39,160 nt of DNA from Alphaproteobacteria bacterium (GTDB taxonomy: Bacteria > Pseudomonadota > Alphaproteobacteria > Parvibaculales > Parvibaculaceae). Both the position numbers and the translations under genes were made by a program. Within the stretch, counting starts at the first letter, position 1. Every line of letters starts with the position of its first letter. The stretch spans positions 1 through 39,160 of the forward strand of contig JAJFGY010000109.1 of assembly GCA_021775935.1 (NCBI GenBank). Reading direction: 5' to 3'. This document shows, piece by piece, positions 8,345-18,450 of the stretch. Under the pieces are notes generated by a model. The model saw nothing but the letters and a program-made list of their open reading frames with translations, was not told the DNA's origin and ran no database searches.

Positions 8345-9196
8345 TCAACTCTGTTTCATGGAAGAATACGCGCGGGCAAGAGCTGCAAATTCCTCAATGG
8401 TCAGCCTTTCAGCGCGGGAAGAGGCATCCACATTTGCTGCCTCACAGAGCGCGATAGGGTCCACATGCAGTGCTTTGAGACTTGCGCGCACCATCTTTCG
8501 CCGCTGGCCGAAAGCGGCCTTCACAACGTTCTGGAGCGCGTTTATATCGGCCTCTGCGAGTGGCTTGTCCCGCGGCTCCAAATGCACAATGGACGACGTG
8601 ACCTTAGGCGGGGGCGTGAACGCCATCCGGTCTACATCAAACACTTTCTGGGCGGTACAGCGCCATTGGGCAAGAATTGAGAGCCGCCCATAGGCTTTGC
8701 TGCCGGGCTCAGCCACGATGCGTTCGGCCACTTCCTTTTGAAACATAAGCGTGAGGCTCTTGAACCAGGGTGGCCAGGGTTCGGATTCTAGCCAGCCAGT
8801 AAGCAAAGGTGTCGCGATATTATAAGGCAGGTTCGCCACAACTCGCGTGGGTCCGGAGATCAGTCGCGAATGGTCAAGGTGCAGCGCATCACCTTCAACC
8901 AGCGTAAGCTGCCCAGGATATGCCTCTGAAACCTCCTGGAGAGCGGAGAGACATCGCTCATCCCGCTCAATCGCAACGACTTTCTGGGCACCTTCAGACA
9001 AGAGCGCCCGGGTGAGACCTCCAGGACCAGGTCCGATTTCCAGAACGGTAGCATCCTCAAGCGGGCCGGCTGCGCGCGCAATTCGCCCGGTAAGATTGAG
9101 ATCCAGCAGAAAATTCTGGCCCAGTGATTTCTTGGCATTTAGCTCGTGGGTCGCAATGACCTCACGCAAAGCGGGCAGGCCGTCTGCATCACTCAT
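8345..9196 (-). CDS. rsmA: 16S rRNA (A1518/A1519-N6)-dimethyltransferase RsmA
   Basis: Dimethylates the two adjacent adenines in the 3'-terminal helix of 16S rRNA late in 30S assembly (KsgA). 283 residues with KKSLGQNFL (22-30), the SAM motif [11 protein letters not shown] (52-62), the acidic residue in VAIERD and the catalytic NLPY (122-125), then a C-terminal helical domain beginning [10 protein letters not shown]. The ATG overlaps the pdxA stop as ATGA (9193-9196), so the gene is co-translated with pdxA. Loss of this enzyme gives kasugamycin resistance in known bacteria. Confidence 0.96.
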   Translation of the reverse strand: MSDADGLPALREVIATHELNAKKSLGQNFLLDLNLTGRIARAAGPLEDATVLEIGPGPGGLTRALLSEGAQKVVAIERDERCLSALQEVSEAYPGQLTLVEGDALHLDHSRLISGPTRVVANLPYNIATPLLTGWLESEPWPPWFKSLTLMFQKEVAERIVAEPGSKAYGRLSILAQWRCTAQKVFDVDRMAFTPPPKVTSSIVHLEPRDKPLAEADINALQNVVKAAFGQRRKMVRASLKALHVDPIALCEAANVDASSRAERLTIEEFAALARAYSSMKQS

Positions 9197-10215
9197 GTGA
9201 GAAGCGCCCTGTGGGCGGCAATGGCTTTCGCCTGACGAAGGGCTGCGATAAAGCTGTTCGGGTTCGCTTTGCCGGTGCCTGCAATGTCACAGGCGGTTCC
9301 ATGGTCTGGTGAGGTCCGTACAATTGGCAGTCCAAGCGTTGTATTGACCCCATTGTCAAAGTCGATTGTCTTAAGCGGGATAAGCGCCTGGTCATGATAC
9401 ATGGCAAGTACAGCGTCATACCCGCGTCGTGCATCCGCATGGAACAGGGTGTCAGCCGGGAAGGGGCCCGTCACGTCAATGCCATCGCCGCGCAGAATTT
9501 CAACGGCAGGCGAAATAATCTCATTTTCTTCCGATCCCAATGCCCCACTTTCGCCCGCGTGGGGATTGAGGGCCGCAACGGCAATACGGGGACGCGCGAG
9601 CCCGAAATCACGTTCCAGGGCATTCGCCAGGGTGCGGCCACGCGAGACGATAAGGTCAGGTGTCAGGAGACCCGACACGTCAGATAAAGGAACGTGGATG
9701 GTCACAGGGACAACCCTGAGGCCTGGGCAGGACAGCATCATGACAGGCGAGCCACCCGTGGCCTCCGCCAGAAACTCTGTATGGCCAGGATGCTCAAAAC
9801 CTTCAGCATAAAGGGTTTGCTTGTGAATGGGGTTGGTCAGAATGCCCGATGCCTCTCCGCGTACAGCAAAATCAAGTGCGTGGGCAAGTGACGCAATCAC
9901 TGAAGCAGCGTTACGTCCATCCAGTTCGCCGGGCGTCACAGGTACCTTGAGCGAGATCGGAAGAACGGGGAGCGCGTCTGGGAAGGTTGGCGTCGCCTCA
10001 GCTGCATCTGCGATTGTCTTCAGCGAGACAGTGAGACCTAACCTCTTGCCAAGCGCGCGTAACCGGTCAGGATCATCGACCACAAAAAAAGGCGGCAGGT
10101 CAGATGTGTGTCGCTGCACCCATGCGGACAGCAAAATATCGCCACCGATGCCAGCGGGTTCGCCCATCGTTACAGCAATCGGTGCGGGACCGTCCGGCCT
10201 GTCGGTAGATGTCAT
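9193..10215 (-). CDS. pdxA: 4-hydroxythreonine-4-phosphate dehydrogenase PdxA
   Basis: NAD- and divalent-metal-dependent enzyme of DXP-dependent pyridoxal phosphate synthesis. 340 residues: the N-terminal [10 protein letters not shown] substrate motif, metal-ligand histidines in HTEFLAE and [12 protein letters not shown], and the C-terminal [16 protein letters not shown]. The ATG at 10215 is chosen because GGAGG (10221-10225) precedes it by 5 bases; an upstream TTG at 10227 overlaps that site. It lies between surA and rsmA, the same surA-pdxA-rsmA order as in E. coli and many proteobacteria. Confidence 0.96.
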   Translation of the reverse strand: MTSTDRPDGPAPIAVTMGEPAGIGGDILLSAWVQRHTSDLPPFFVVDDPDRLRALGKRLGLTVSLKTIADAAEATPTFPDALPVLPISLKVPVTPGELDGRNAASVIASLAHALDFAVRGEASGILTNPIHKQTLYAEGFEHPGHTEFLAEATGGSPVMMLSCPGLRVVPVTIHVPLSDVSGLLTPDLIVSRGRTLANALERDFGLARPRIAVAALNPHAGESGALGSEENEIISPAVEILRGDGIDVTGPFPADTLFHADARRGYDAVLAMYHDQALIPLKTIDFDNGVNTTLGLPIVRTSPDHGTACDIAGTGKANPNSFIAALRQAKAIAAHRALLT

Positions 10216-10245
10216 GAGGCCCTCCAAAAGGGCGGGTGCCGTGGC

Positions 10246-11574
10246 TTATCGGAACTCGACAACTGCATCACGACGAAGGTCGCGAAGGTGACGGCGCGAC
10301 ATCATGGAGACTTCCTGGTTGAAAAGAGTGTTCTCGATGGATTCCCGCGTGGGTTGATTGCCGACATCATCTTTTCGGTCACAAACAATCAGGGCCTCTA
10401 CACCGCGCTCAGTCCGTCCAATTGGAACAACGGTGCCAGCTTCAGTAGCCAACAGCTGATCGCGCATTGGGTTTCGTAGCTGCGCGGCCGTCAGCGTTGA
10501 CGGTTGGCTGATCCGTCCGCCTGGTATCGCACTGATTTGGTCAGGCGCTGCTGCGCAAGTTCGAAATTCCGAGCGAAACTTATTCGCCTGGGCAATCCGG
10601 GCCTGAACGGCGCGCTCTGGAGCATCTGGGCTGAGCTCGAACAGAACCTGCATGACTTCAAAACGGGTCTCCAGTGGATTAGGTCCAAGGCCTTCTCGCC
10701 TGGATCGCAACTGCATGATGTAAAAGCCATTCAGAGACCTGATCGGATCTGAAACAGTTCCAACATCCATGCGCGCAACGGCTGCAGCGATTTGCGGTGC
10801 AAGCTGTGTTTCCGACACCCAGCCAATATCACCACCTTTGGCCGCAGACGCGGCTTGGCTGAACTGCTGTGCGACGCTGGCAAACGGGGCACCAGCGCGC
10901 AATTGCTCCACAAGGCGCTGCGCACCCTGAGCCATTTCGCGTTCCTGATTTGGATTGTCAAAACCCAAATAGAGTTCTGCGAGCTGAAACTGGACCTGGT
11001 TCGCATCGTTGGCGATACGAATGAGGGTCTCGTCAATCTCGTCCTCGCCGATTTTTACCAGCGGCGCAAAGCGGGCGCTGATAACACGGTTCCAAGCAAC
11101 ATCTGCTGTGATCTGTGTTCTAAGCGCTGCTTCATTGATACCCGTTTCACCCAGATATTCCATGAGCTCTTCAAACGACATCCCGGCCCGCTGGGCAATG
11201 CCGGTGATTGACTCGTCAACTTCTTCGTCTTCAATTTCCAGCTCTAGGCGCTCTGCTTCCTGTAGCTGCAATTTTTCATCGACCAATGACCGAAGAACCT
11301 GTCCGCGAATGCGTTCAATATTCTCAGGTGTTGGCTGGATCCCAGATGTGGCAACGACAAGTCGGACCCGCTGATCCAGGTCGTATTTCGAGATTACGGC
11401 GTCATTTACGATTGCCGCGATGCCCAAAACTTCCCCGGCGGCCTGTGCAGCCCGAGGTGCCGCAGAAAAACAAAGGCCGAGAATTGCCAAAAAGGCGACG
11501 AAAGCCACCCCCTTTTTGGGTCGGGAATTCGTTTGATTTACGGACAGATCAGCATGCAGGGACACTTGGGTCAT
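10246..11574 (-). CDS. surA: Periplasmic chaperone / peptidyl-prolyl isomerase SurA
   Basis: Chaperones outer-membrane beta-barrel proteins, including LptD, through the periplasm. 442 residues: signal peptide with hydrophobic core GVAFVAFLAILGLCF and likely cleavage after AAQA (about 46), a SurA-N region starting IAAIVNDAVISKYDLDQR, and one parvulin domain (around residues 195-300, ending FYIMQLRSRREG). E. coli SurA has two parvulin domains; a single one is common in alphaproteobacteria. The ATG at 11574 has only a weak ribosome-binding site; an in-frame TTG at 11628 would lengthen the cytoplasmic part of the signal, so the start is uncertain. Confidence 0.9.
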   Translation of the reverse strand: MTQVSLHADLSVNQTNSRPKKGVAFVAFLAILGLCFSAAPRAAQAAGEVLGIAAIVNDAVISKYDLDQRVRLVVATSGIQPTPENIERIRGQVLRSLVDEKLQLQEAERLELEIEDEEVDESITGIAQRAGMSFEELMEYLGETGINEAALRTQITADVAWNRVISARFAPLVKIGEDEIDETLIRIANDANQVQFQLAELYLGFDNPNQEREMAQGAQRLVEQLRAGAPFASVAQQFSQAASAAKGGDIGWVSETQLAPQIAAAVARMDVGTVSDPIRSLNGFYIMQLRSRREGLGPNPLETRFEVMQVLFELSPDAPERAVQARIAQANKFRSEFRTCAAAPDQISAIPGGRISQPSTLTAAQLRNPMRDQLLATEAGTVVPIGRTERGVEALIVCDRKDDVGNQPTRESIENTLFNQEVSMMSRRHLRDLRRDAVVEFR

Positions 11575-11702
11575 CAAAATCTCAACCAGGGAAATAGCCT
11601 CAATCAAAGAAAGCGAAGGTCCAGCCAAATAGGTAGGGGACAGGCGCTAAGTTACTCACACACAATACAATTTTCGAGCGATGGATCAACCTGCCGCTGC
11701 TC

Positions 11703-13934
11703 TTAACTTCCAGATGGCGCACCCAAAGCGCTGGTGAACTGGGTTCCACCAAGATGTTTAAGAACGATCGAGAAGATGAGCGAGTTTTTCGGTTCGATAT
11801 CGCGGTCCCGCGTGAAGGATTGGGCAAAGCCAAGGCCGACCGTCAGGCATTCGTCTGCGTAGCCGATGTTTATTCCATTGTTTAATGTTTGCTTTCCCTC
11901 GATATCACGTCTTGTATATGCAGAGACGGTCCAATAGTCAGTTATTCCGTAAGCAGCGCTGCCTGTGAACTCTTCGCGTTCTCCAAGTGCTGCCGAGAGG
12001 CTTTGGTCAAAAAAGGCATATCCGAGGGTCGCAGATACAGGTCCCCATCTGCCTGTCGCATCTACTTCGTTCCGGCGGAACGTCAGATCGTCTTTGTCCA
12101 GCCGGAACCGATGGTCAACAGTGAAATTTTCTGAGGGGACAAGTGAGATGTGGCCCACATAGTCAGATTCCTGATCTCGGAGACCAGATGCATTATCGAA
12201 CGTATTGTTTTCACGCAATCGGAAGGTCTGACCAAACTCGAGCGAGGCTGACCCGCCGTCTTCACCATAAATCGATGCCCGGAAACCAACATTCGCACGA
12301 GCCCCACCTTCCCATCTGTCGAGCCCCGCAAACCGGCTGTCGTCGAACAGGTTGGAGGTATCAAATTCAAAACTGAGGGAATCTTCATCAGGGATTTCAT
12401 CCCGATCGCCCGTGTTAGGCGAGTAGATCAATTGAACAATAGGCTCCACAACCTGCCGGGTCGTCCCGCCCTCCCGGACCAGTGGCCAGCGCCATTCAGC
12501 ACCTACAGTGGGAAGGGCTCTGCCAATGGTTGCAGGGTCTGAGAACGTCCCATCGTCCAGGGTCACATTATCGGTGTGGTAAATATCGGCCCGCATGTTT
12601 GCGAAGAATGAGTAGACCTCACCGGTCGATGTCACAGTCTCTGAATCCCAGCCAAGGTCAGCGGAGAACCGTCGTGAATCAACACCGCTATTCCTGTTGA
12701 GGATCATGGCGTTTATATCAAGGGCAGTAGATCCACCAAAAATCTCGCCGCCAAACTCATGATGATAGTTGAGCAAAGGGGCAATCACGGGCGTTGTGCG
12801 CGGATTGTCGGTTGCAAGAAGGCCCTGGAAATAGAAGCCTTCAGCGGTGAAGAGGTTTCTCCCATTCTCCGCGTTCACGTAGACGGTACTTGTAAGGTCA
12901 GTCTCATCAGACAGGTTAAACCGACGCAGGAACGTATCATCGGTTGTTAGCTGGGTGTTAAAGCCCCAGCTCCAAACTTCATCCGAACGGAAATCCCCTT
13001 GCGCAAAAAGGCTGCCGCGAAAGTTTTCTTCAGCAGGTGTTCCGGTGATCTCATCGCTGTCAGGAAAAATAGCGGCGACATCTGCTTCAAAGGCACCACT
13101 TTCCAGTGCATGGCGATACTCTACCTCCAACAAAGTGCCTTCTTTGCTGAAATAGGTCGGCGCTATCGTGGCGTCGATATTATCATCAATGACCCAATAG
13201 TATGGGACCTGAAGAAATGTTCCCAGATCGCTTGAGTTGCCGAAAGAAGGGGCGAGCAGGCCAGACTGGCGCTCCACAGTTGGGTCTGGATGCGAAAAGA
13301 AGGGGATGTAGGCGATGGGGATGCCAAACAATTCAAAGAACGCATCCTCATAAATAATCCGCTGCTCTGCCTGATTGTGAACAACGCGGAAGGCTTTGAT
13401 CTGCCAAAGCGGTGTGGTTTTTCCTTCTTCCTCGCAGACATCACACGGGCTGAAGACGCCTTTATAAACGGAGGTCACGTTGCCATTGCGTCGTTGGGCT
13501 TCGTTCCCGGCCAGCCGGGACTTGTCAGAAAGAAGTACCTGCAACGTATCGACAATACCGTCGCGCAGTTCGTCGGAGAGTTCTGCCCGTTCTGCAAAGA
13601 TGACGTCGCCGCTTGGTTCTAGCAAAACGACATTGCCTGTCGCGATAACAACCCCAGTGGTTTCGTTATAGGTCATCTTGTCGGCAGTCATGACGCGCTC
13701 GCCATAAGCGACTTCAACATTGCCCGTTGCAGTGACCACCGTGGTATTCTGGTCGTAAGCAAGCTCGTCCGCCTGCATCAACACATCACCGCCAGGCTCG
13801 ATATCGGCAGCGACGGCGCTTTTGGGGGAGAGCAGGACAGCGACGACCAAAAGTAAAGCGTAAGGAAGCGTGCGCAGGTGCTGTCGCCGATTCACAATGT
13901 TCGTCCCCGCTCGTCGCAACTCAAACACCCCCAC
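11703..13934 (-). CDS. lptD: LPS-assembly outer membrane protein LptD
   Basis: Beta-barrel translocon that inserts LPS into the outer leaflet. About 743 residues: signal peptide (core YALLLVVAVLL, cleavage near AVAA), an LptA-like OstA domain (about 45-150, with GNVEV and GNVVLLEPSGD repeats), then the barrel ending at the C-terminus. Only three cysteines are present: Cys164 and Cys167 (CDVC) and Cys696 near the C-terminus, fewer than the four-cysteine E. coli protein. The GTG start at 13934 has an upstream AAGGGG; a second GTG at 13895 gives a tighter signal peptide and could be the true start. It sits between lptG and its chaperone gene surA. Confidence 0.92.
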   Translation of the reverse strand: MGVFELRRAGTNIVNRRQHLRTLPYALLLVVAVLLSPKSAVAADIEPGGDVLMQADELAYDQNTTVVTATGNVEVAYGERVMTADKMTYNETTGVVIATGNVVLLEPSGDVIFAERAELSDELRDGIVDTLQVLLSDKSRLAGNEAQRRNGNVTSVYKGVFSPCDVCEEEGKTTPLWQIKAFRVVHNQAEQRIIYEDAFFELFGIPIAYIPFFSHPDPTVERQSGLLAPSFGNSSDLGTFLQVPYYWVIDDNIDATIAPTYFSKEGTLLEVEYRHALESGAFEADVAAIFPDSDEITGTPAEENFRGSLFAQGDFRSDEVWSWGFNTQLTTDDTFLRRFNLSDETDLTSTVYVNAENGRNLFTAEGFYFQGLLATDNPRTTPVIAPLLNYHHEFGGEIFGGSTALDINAMILNRNSGVDSRRFSADLGWDSETVTSTGEVYSFFANMRADIYHTDNVTLDDGTFSDPATIGRALPTVGAEWRWPLVREGGTTRQVVEPIVQLIYSPNTGDRDEIPDEDSLSFEFDTSNLFDDSRFAGLDRWEGGARANVGFRASIYGEDGGSASLEFGQTFRLRENNTFDNASGLRDQESDYVGHISLVPSENFTVDHRFRLDKDDLTFRRNEVDATGRWGPVSATLGYAFFDQSLSAALGEREEFTGSAAYGITDYWTVSAYTRRDIEGKQTLNNGINIGYADECLTVGLGFAQSFTRDRDIEPKNSLIFSIVLKHLGGTQFTSALGAPSGS

Positions 13935-14014
13935 TCATGCCACCCCTTGTCTACCAGACAATGCCCTGGTCTTGCAGACCATCTGACTTCTTTTTTCAGC
14001 TGTTTTATTGTCTA

Positions 14015-15112
14015 TCAGCCATCTTCGAGATGGAAAAGTGCCGAAAGGCCCAGAAGCATCGCAATGAGTGCTGGCGCCCAGGCGGCCAAAATGGGCGGAA
14101 TGATCCCGGAACTGCCAAACGCAAGAGACAATCGGGTGAGGAAAAACAGCATGAATCCCGCGAAAATTGCGGCAACAACCAGCTGTCCGACACCGCCCAA
14201 GCGAGAAATCCTCATGGAGAAAGTCGCCGCCACCAGAACCATTGTGCAAAACAGAATCGGACTTGCGAGCAGAGAATGGAAGTGAATGCGGTGTTGTCTG
14301 GCTGAAAACCCTGCTTCTTCAGCAAGTTCAATAAATTCAGGAAGATCCCAGAAGGAAATCGTCTCCGGCCTGTTGAAGCTTTCATGCACGCGTTCGGGCT
14401 GAAGCTCTGTCGGCAACTGATAGGTATCATGAAATGTCGGTTGCCCGGTCGGCTCGGCGAGCCAGGCATCTGTCAGGTGCCAATAGCCTGGACGAAGAAC
14501 TGCTGTCGCTGCATCCAGCCGCCCCGAAAAAACATCGTCGACCGTGTAGCGGAAAATGATCACGTCCTGCAGCTCAATGCCATCCGTGCTGCTGCCGCGT
14601 AGGGCGTGGACAACTGATTTACCTGTTCCATCCGCTTCCCGCAGCCAGAAGCCTGTTTGGGCGACAGATAAAAGGCTTGCCCGTCCTTTAATGAATTTGG
14701 ATTCAAGCTGCCCGAATTGAGACACCATCGTTGCTGCGATCGGGTTGTAGACGGTCACGGCAATGACGCCGATGAAAAAAGCAACAAACACAGCGGGCAT
14801 CAGAAACTGCCAAACAGAGACGCCAGCTGCGCGCGCAACGACAAGCTCCTGGCTGCGATTGAGCCGGAGGAGAGAGGCCATCCCACCAATCAGAACCGCA
14901 AAAGGCAGGACTTCAGAACCAAGGCTTGGCAGGCGTAGCAATGCCATAGAGAGAACAATGCCGATGCCGACATCCTCTTTATCGGCAGTGCGTCGAAGCA
15001 GCTCGACAAAATCTGCGAGGAAAATAATTGCCAGGCAGATCAAAAAAGAAATCCCGACAGCGGAAAGAAACAGCCGACTAAAGTAGCGAGAAAACGTCCA
15101 GGAAAGATGCAT
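14015..15112 (-). CDS. lptG: LPS export ABC transporter permease LptG
   Basis: Inner-membrane permease that with LptF and the LptB ATPase extracts LPS from the inner membrane. 365 residues with the YjgP/YjgQ layout: transmembrane helices near 15-40 and 60-120, a large periplasmic beta-jellyroll (about 135-265), and three C-terminal helices (LLASPILFCTMVLVAATF, GVGQLVVAAIFAGFMLFF, GIIPPILAAWAPALIAM). The ATG at 15112 starts 4 bases after the lptF stop, with GGAG inside the end of lptF, so the two permeases are translated together. The second permease in an lptF-lptG pair is normally LptG. Confidence 0.93.
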   Translation of the reverse strand: MHLSWTFSRYFSRLFLSAVGISFLICLAIIFLADFVELLRRTADKEDVGIGIVLSMALLRLPSLGSEVLPFAVLIGGMASLLRLNRSQELVVARAAGVSVWQFLMPAVFVAFFIGVIAVTVYNPIAATMVSQFGQLESKFIKGRASLLSVAQTGFWLREADGTGKSVVHALRGSSTDGIELQDVIIFRYTVDDVFSGRLDAATAVLRPGYWHLTDAWLAEPTGQPTFHDTYQLPTELQPERVHESFNRPETISFWDLPEFIELAEEAGFSARQHRIHFHSLLASPILFCTMVLVAATFSMRISRLGGVGQLVVAAIFAGFMLFFLTRLSLAFGSSGIIPPILAAWAPALIAMLLGLSALFHLEDG

Positions 15113-15116
15113 GGGA

Positions 15117-16289
15117 TCAGCTGCTCCGCCTAGACATAATCGCATTGTTTGACGTCAGCGATCTGACCAGAGATTTAAACGGTGAAAGCAACCGACCAAA
15201 CCGCACACCGCTGATTGAAGCAGCAGCAAGGGCACACACACTCACAGGAAAGAGATACATTCCAAGAGCGACTTCAGTGTAAGTGACCGTGGCGCTGAAC
15301 AAGACGAGAGAGAGGAGGCGGGCACCAAGGGCGACGACCGCCGCCGCAGCTAAGCGAACGGCATATCCTCGACGGTTGAATTCCGCTGAAATCAGGCTTG
15401 CCAGTGCGATAAAAGTCAGCATGAAGGGATAGAAAATGCCCGCGAGCCTATCATGCGCCTCTGCCAGCAGTTTAGGCCGATAATTGGCGGCATAGACATC
15501 ATCTGGATCAGGCCAGAGTAGATCGCTTAAATAGCGTTCGCGTCCCTCATAAAATTCACCAGAGGGCCCTGATCCGAACTGGCTCAGATCGTAGGTGTAT
15601 TTGTCAAAATAGAGCAGGCTGAGCGAGTCGCCGCTATCGGTCTTGTTCGCGCGCTGAATGTTTCCGTTATACATGACAAGGCGCGGCCCCGAGTTTGAAA
15701 AGATCAGGTTCCCGGTCTCCGCCATGTAGGTCACGGGTTCCTTGGGGTCACGATTATCGTGAACGAGGATGCCTTCAATCTTTCCAGTCAATGTGCGGTT
15801 TCGAACATAGACTGTGAGGCCAGTGATGGGATTGTTAAAGGCGCCCTCACGGATCATCGCAGAGGCAAAATCAGCCCGTATCTCGTAAAGCCGTTTCTTG
15901 ACTTCTCGAAGGCCGGCAGGTGCGATGTAAATGTTCAAGCTGAGGATCACAACGCTGACAATGCCGGTGAGCATAAGCAGCGGCTTGGCGATGCCCCAGC
16001 GGCTGATGCCCGCAGAAAACATCACCACCAATTCGCTATCTGCATAGAGGCGATGAAGCGCATAGAGAACGCCGATAAACAAGGAAATCGGCAGGACAAG
16101 TGTCAAGAGGCTGGGGATGGAGAGAAGGGTGAGGAAAAAATAGGTACCAGCGCCTTGGCCCTGCGCAATGATGACATCAAGCAGGCGCAAGGCTTGGGTG
16201 AGCCAAATGATCCCCGTCAGCGCAAGCGTCGCGAGCAGAAAAGGGCCCGTTGCTTGCCAAAGAATATAGCGGGTGAAGCCGCTTATCAT
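15117..16289 (-). CDS. lptF: LPS export ABC transporter permease LptF
   Basis: Partner permease of LptG in the LptB2FG exporter. 390 residues in the YjgP/YjgQ family: N-terminal helices (about 10-120, including ITLVLPIS-like LLTLVLPISLFIG), the short motif FSAGISRWGI, a periplasmic jellyroll, and C-terminal helices. The ATG at 16289 has GAGGA about 10 bases upstream; a TTG 24 bases earlier is less likely. It is the first gene of the lptF-lptG-lptD-surA-pdxA-rsmA run and is divergent from pepA, so the operon promoter should lie in 16290-16478. Confidence 0.93.
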   Translation of the reverse strand: MISGFTRYILWQATGPFLLATLALTGIIWLTQALRLLDVIIAQGQGAGTYFFLTLLSIPSLLTLVLPISLFIGVLYALHRLYADSELVVMFSAGISRWGIAKPLLMLTGIVSVVILSLNIYIAPAGLREVKKRLYEIRADFASAMIREGAFNNPITGLTVYVRNRTLTGKIEGILVHDNRDPKEPVTYMAETGNLIFSNSGPRLVMYNGNIQRANKTDSGDSLSLLYFDKYTYDLSQFGSGPSGEFYEGRERYLSDLLWPDPDDVYAANYRPKLLAEAHDRLAGIFYPFMLTFIALASLISAEFNRRGYAVRLAAAAVVALGARLLSLVLFSATVTYTEVALGMYLFPVSVCALAAASISGVRFGRLLSPFKSLVRSLTSNNAIMSRRSS

Positions 16290-16379
16290 CCGCTCGTAAT
16301 CCTCAGTTCTCAAATTCGTGTGCGAAAAGGCGCTAGGCCCGCAAATCAGTCTAGGATAGCTTGCAGGGTAAGAATGAAT

Positions 16380-16397
16380 GGTTAATCCATTTTAACC
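16380..16397. promoter_or_regulatory. GGTTAA-N6-TTAACC dyad between lptF and pepA
   Basis: A perfect inverted repeat GGTTAA (16380-16385), TCCATT, TTAACC (16392-16397) in the divergent lptF/pepA region. It resembles the alphaproteobacterial CtrA box TTAA-N7-TTAA, but the spacer is 6, not 7, which argues against canonical CtrA binding. It may be a site for another dimeric regulator. A GCTATCC sequence on the minus strand about 20 bases beyond it could be the lptF -10. Confidence 0.35.
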
Positions 16398-16478
16398 TTT
16401 CTGGGAAGCGGCAGAATTCATCACGTTTCCAACAGAAAAGCGACTAAAAGAAAAGCAAATAACCGAGGGACGCGATCC

Positions 16479-17975
16479 ATGAATGTGACTTTTGCCGATT
16501 TTTCTACACCGAAAAGCGGCGCATTGGCCGTATTTGCAGCCGAAGGCAAACCTCTCAGCGGTCGGGCCGCGGAAATCGACAAAAAGACCGGGGGGGCTCT
16601 GAAGCGCGCCATCAAGGCAGCAGACTTCAAAGCATCCAAAGGACAGATGATCGATCTCCTGTCTCCCAAAGGCACCTCGGCCGCGCGGGTCGTGATCGTA
16701 GGCCTTGGCAAGCCTGAGAACCTTACGCCCGCGATTTATGAAACACTGGGTGGATCTCTTGTCGGCCATTTGGACAAGACGGCGGACAAAACGGTCGCTG
16801 TCGCAGTTGATCCAGTGAAGGGATCATCTGTTGAAGAAGAGGAAGCTGCAGCGCATCTCGGATTTGGCGCGCGGCTCCGGGGGTATAAGTTCGACAAATA
16901 TCATACCAAGAAAAAGCGCCCGGCACCGTCCAAGACAAAGCTCGGAAAAATGACAATCATGTGCGGTGCCACGCCACAGGCACGGCGACATTTCGGGCCG
17001 CTCGGCAAAATTGCTGAGGGCGTGTGCCTCGCCCGCGATCTGGTGAATGAGCCCGCTAATGTTTTGTTCCCGACAGAATTCGCCGCACGGGCAAAAGAAC
17101 TCACCAAACTGGGTGTGAAGGTCGAAGTGCTCGGCGAGAAAGCCATGGAGAAGCTCGGCATGGGCGCGCTGCTCGGTGTGGGCCAGGGATCTATCCGAGA
17201 AAGCCAGCTCGTCACCATGCAATGGATGGGAGGCAATAAGGGCGACGCGCCGGTTGCCTTTGTCGGCAAAGGCGTTTGCTTTGACACAGGCGGCATCTCG
17301 CTAAAGCCTGGAGGCGGCATGGAAGACATGAAGGGTGACATGGGCGGCGCGGCCTGTGTGACAGGCCTGATGCATGCATTGGCAGCTCGCAAGGCACCTG
17401 TGAACGCTGTCGGTGTCATTGGTCTTGTAGAAAATATGCCCGATGCGGGCGCGCAACGCCCAGGCGACATTGTCACGGCAGCAGATGGACAGACTATCGA
17501 GATCATCAACACAGATGCCGAAGGTCGTCTCGTCCTGGCAGATGCCCTTTGGTACACGCAAGACAAGTTCGATCCAAAATTCATGGTCGACCTGGCAACG
17601 CTGACAGGTGCCATCATGGTAGCTCTGGGGCAAGAATATGCCGGTCTCTTCTCCAATGACGATGAGCTGAGCGAACAGCTCACGGCGTCAGGATTGTCGG
17701 TGAACGAGAAAGTCTGGCGCCTGCCAATGGGTGCGCCTTACGATAAGATGATCAATTCCAAATTCGCCGACATGAAAAACACCGGCAGCCGATATGGCGG
17801 CTCGATAACAGCCGCGCAGTTTCTTCAGCGGTTTGTTGATGGGCGTCCATGGGCACATCTCGATATTGCCGGAACCGCAATGAACTCACCTGCAAGCGCG
17901 ATCAACGCGAGTTGGGGATCAGGCTTTGGCGTACGCTTGTTGAACAAGCTCGTCGTCGATCACTACGAAAATTGA
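16479..17975 (+). CDS. pepA: Leucyl aminopeptidase PepA (M17)
   Basis: Two-metal cytosolic aminopeptidase that removes N-terminal residues from peptides; in some bacteria PepA also binds DNA. 498 residues: N-terminal macro-like domain (1-165), then the catalytic domain with metal and catalytic residues Lys264, Asp269, Lys276, Asp287, and Asp346/Glu348/Arg350 in the signature [16 protein letters not shown] (16465-16470) lies 8 bases before the ATG. The TGA stop overlaps the TTG start of holC. pepA-holC is a conserved pair. Confidence 0.97.
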   Translation: MNVTFADFSTPKSGALAVFAAEGKPLSGRAAEIDKKTGGALKRAIKAADFKASKGQMIDLLSPKGTSAARVVIVGLGKPENLTPAIYETLGGSLVGHLDKTADKTVAVAVDPVKGSSVEEEEAAAHLGFGARLRGYKFDKYHTKKKRPAPSKTKLGKMTIMCGATPQARRHFGPLGKIAEGVCLARDLVNEPANVLFPTEFAARAKELTKLGVKVEVLGEKAMEKLGMGALLGVGQGSIRESQLVTMQWMGGNKGDAPVAFVGKGVCFDTGGISLKPGGGMEDMKGDMGGAACVTGLMHALAARKAPVNAVGVIGLVENMPDAGAQRPGDIVTAADGQTIEIINTDAEGRLVLADALWYTQDKFDPKFMVDLATLTGAIMVALGQEYAGLFSNDDELSEQLTASGLSVNEKVWRLPMGAPYDKMINSKFADMKNTGSRYGGSITAAQFLQRFVDGRPWAHLDIAGTAMNSPASAINASWGSGFGVRLLNKLVVDHYEN

Positions 17976-18421
17976 CCGAGGTTCTCTTTTATCATCTTCA
18001 GCAAACGCCGCTGGAGCAGGTCTTGCCCGCTTTGCTGGAGCGCAGTTTGGATCGCGGCTGGAAGGCCGTGGTTCAGATCGGCAATCCTGAACGACTGGAA
18101 GTATTGAACGGAACGCTTTGGACTTATCGGGATGACGCTTTTCTGCCGCATGGAACTGTCGAAGACGGACCATTGGATCAACAACCAGTTGCTCTGACCG
18201 TTGAGGCAGAAAATCCCAATGAAGCGCAGGTTCTGTTTCTGGTCGATGGGGCAACACCGACCGACATCGATCCCTATGAGCGCTGCGTGTTGATGTTTGA
18301 TGGGCGTGATGAAGAAGCTGTTGGTGCTGCCCGGGGGCATTGGAAAACCCTGAGCGGCGGTGGACATGATGTGACCTACTGGCAGCAGAATGATGCTGGC
18401 GGCTGGGAGAAAAAGGCCTGA
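17972..18421 (+). CDS. holC: DNA polymerase III subunit chi (HolC)
   Basis: Clamp-loader accessory subunit that links the replisome to SSB. 149 residues starting TEVLFYHLQ, with the chi-typical [13 protein letters not shown] and VLFLVDGA. The start is a TTG at 17972 that shares TGA with the pepA stop (TTGA 17972-17975). I prefer it because family similarity begins exactly there. An upstream in-frame ATG would add about 41 residues that only read the end of pepA in another frame. No Shine-Dalgarno is visible, so translation likely depends on ribosomes finishing pepA. Confidence 0.9.
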   Translation: MTEVLFYHLQQTPLEQVLPALLERSLDRGWKAVVQIGNPERLEVLNGTLWTYRDDAFLPHGTVEDGPLDQQPVALTVEAENPNEAQVLFLVDGATPTDIDPYERCVLMFDGRDEEAVGAARGHWKTLSGGGHDVTYWQQNDAGGWEKKA

Positions 18422-18450
18422 CAAGGGCATAAAGTTTGGGAGTGAAAAAT

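Noticed and set aside
16380-16397. Canonical CtrA box at lptF/pepA
   Set aside because: Spacer is 6 rather than 7 bases, so I list it only as an unassigned dyad.
17849-17971. N-terminal extension of HolC from an upstream start
   Set aside because: It only reads pepA in another frame; chi-family similarity begins at the TTG at 17972.
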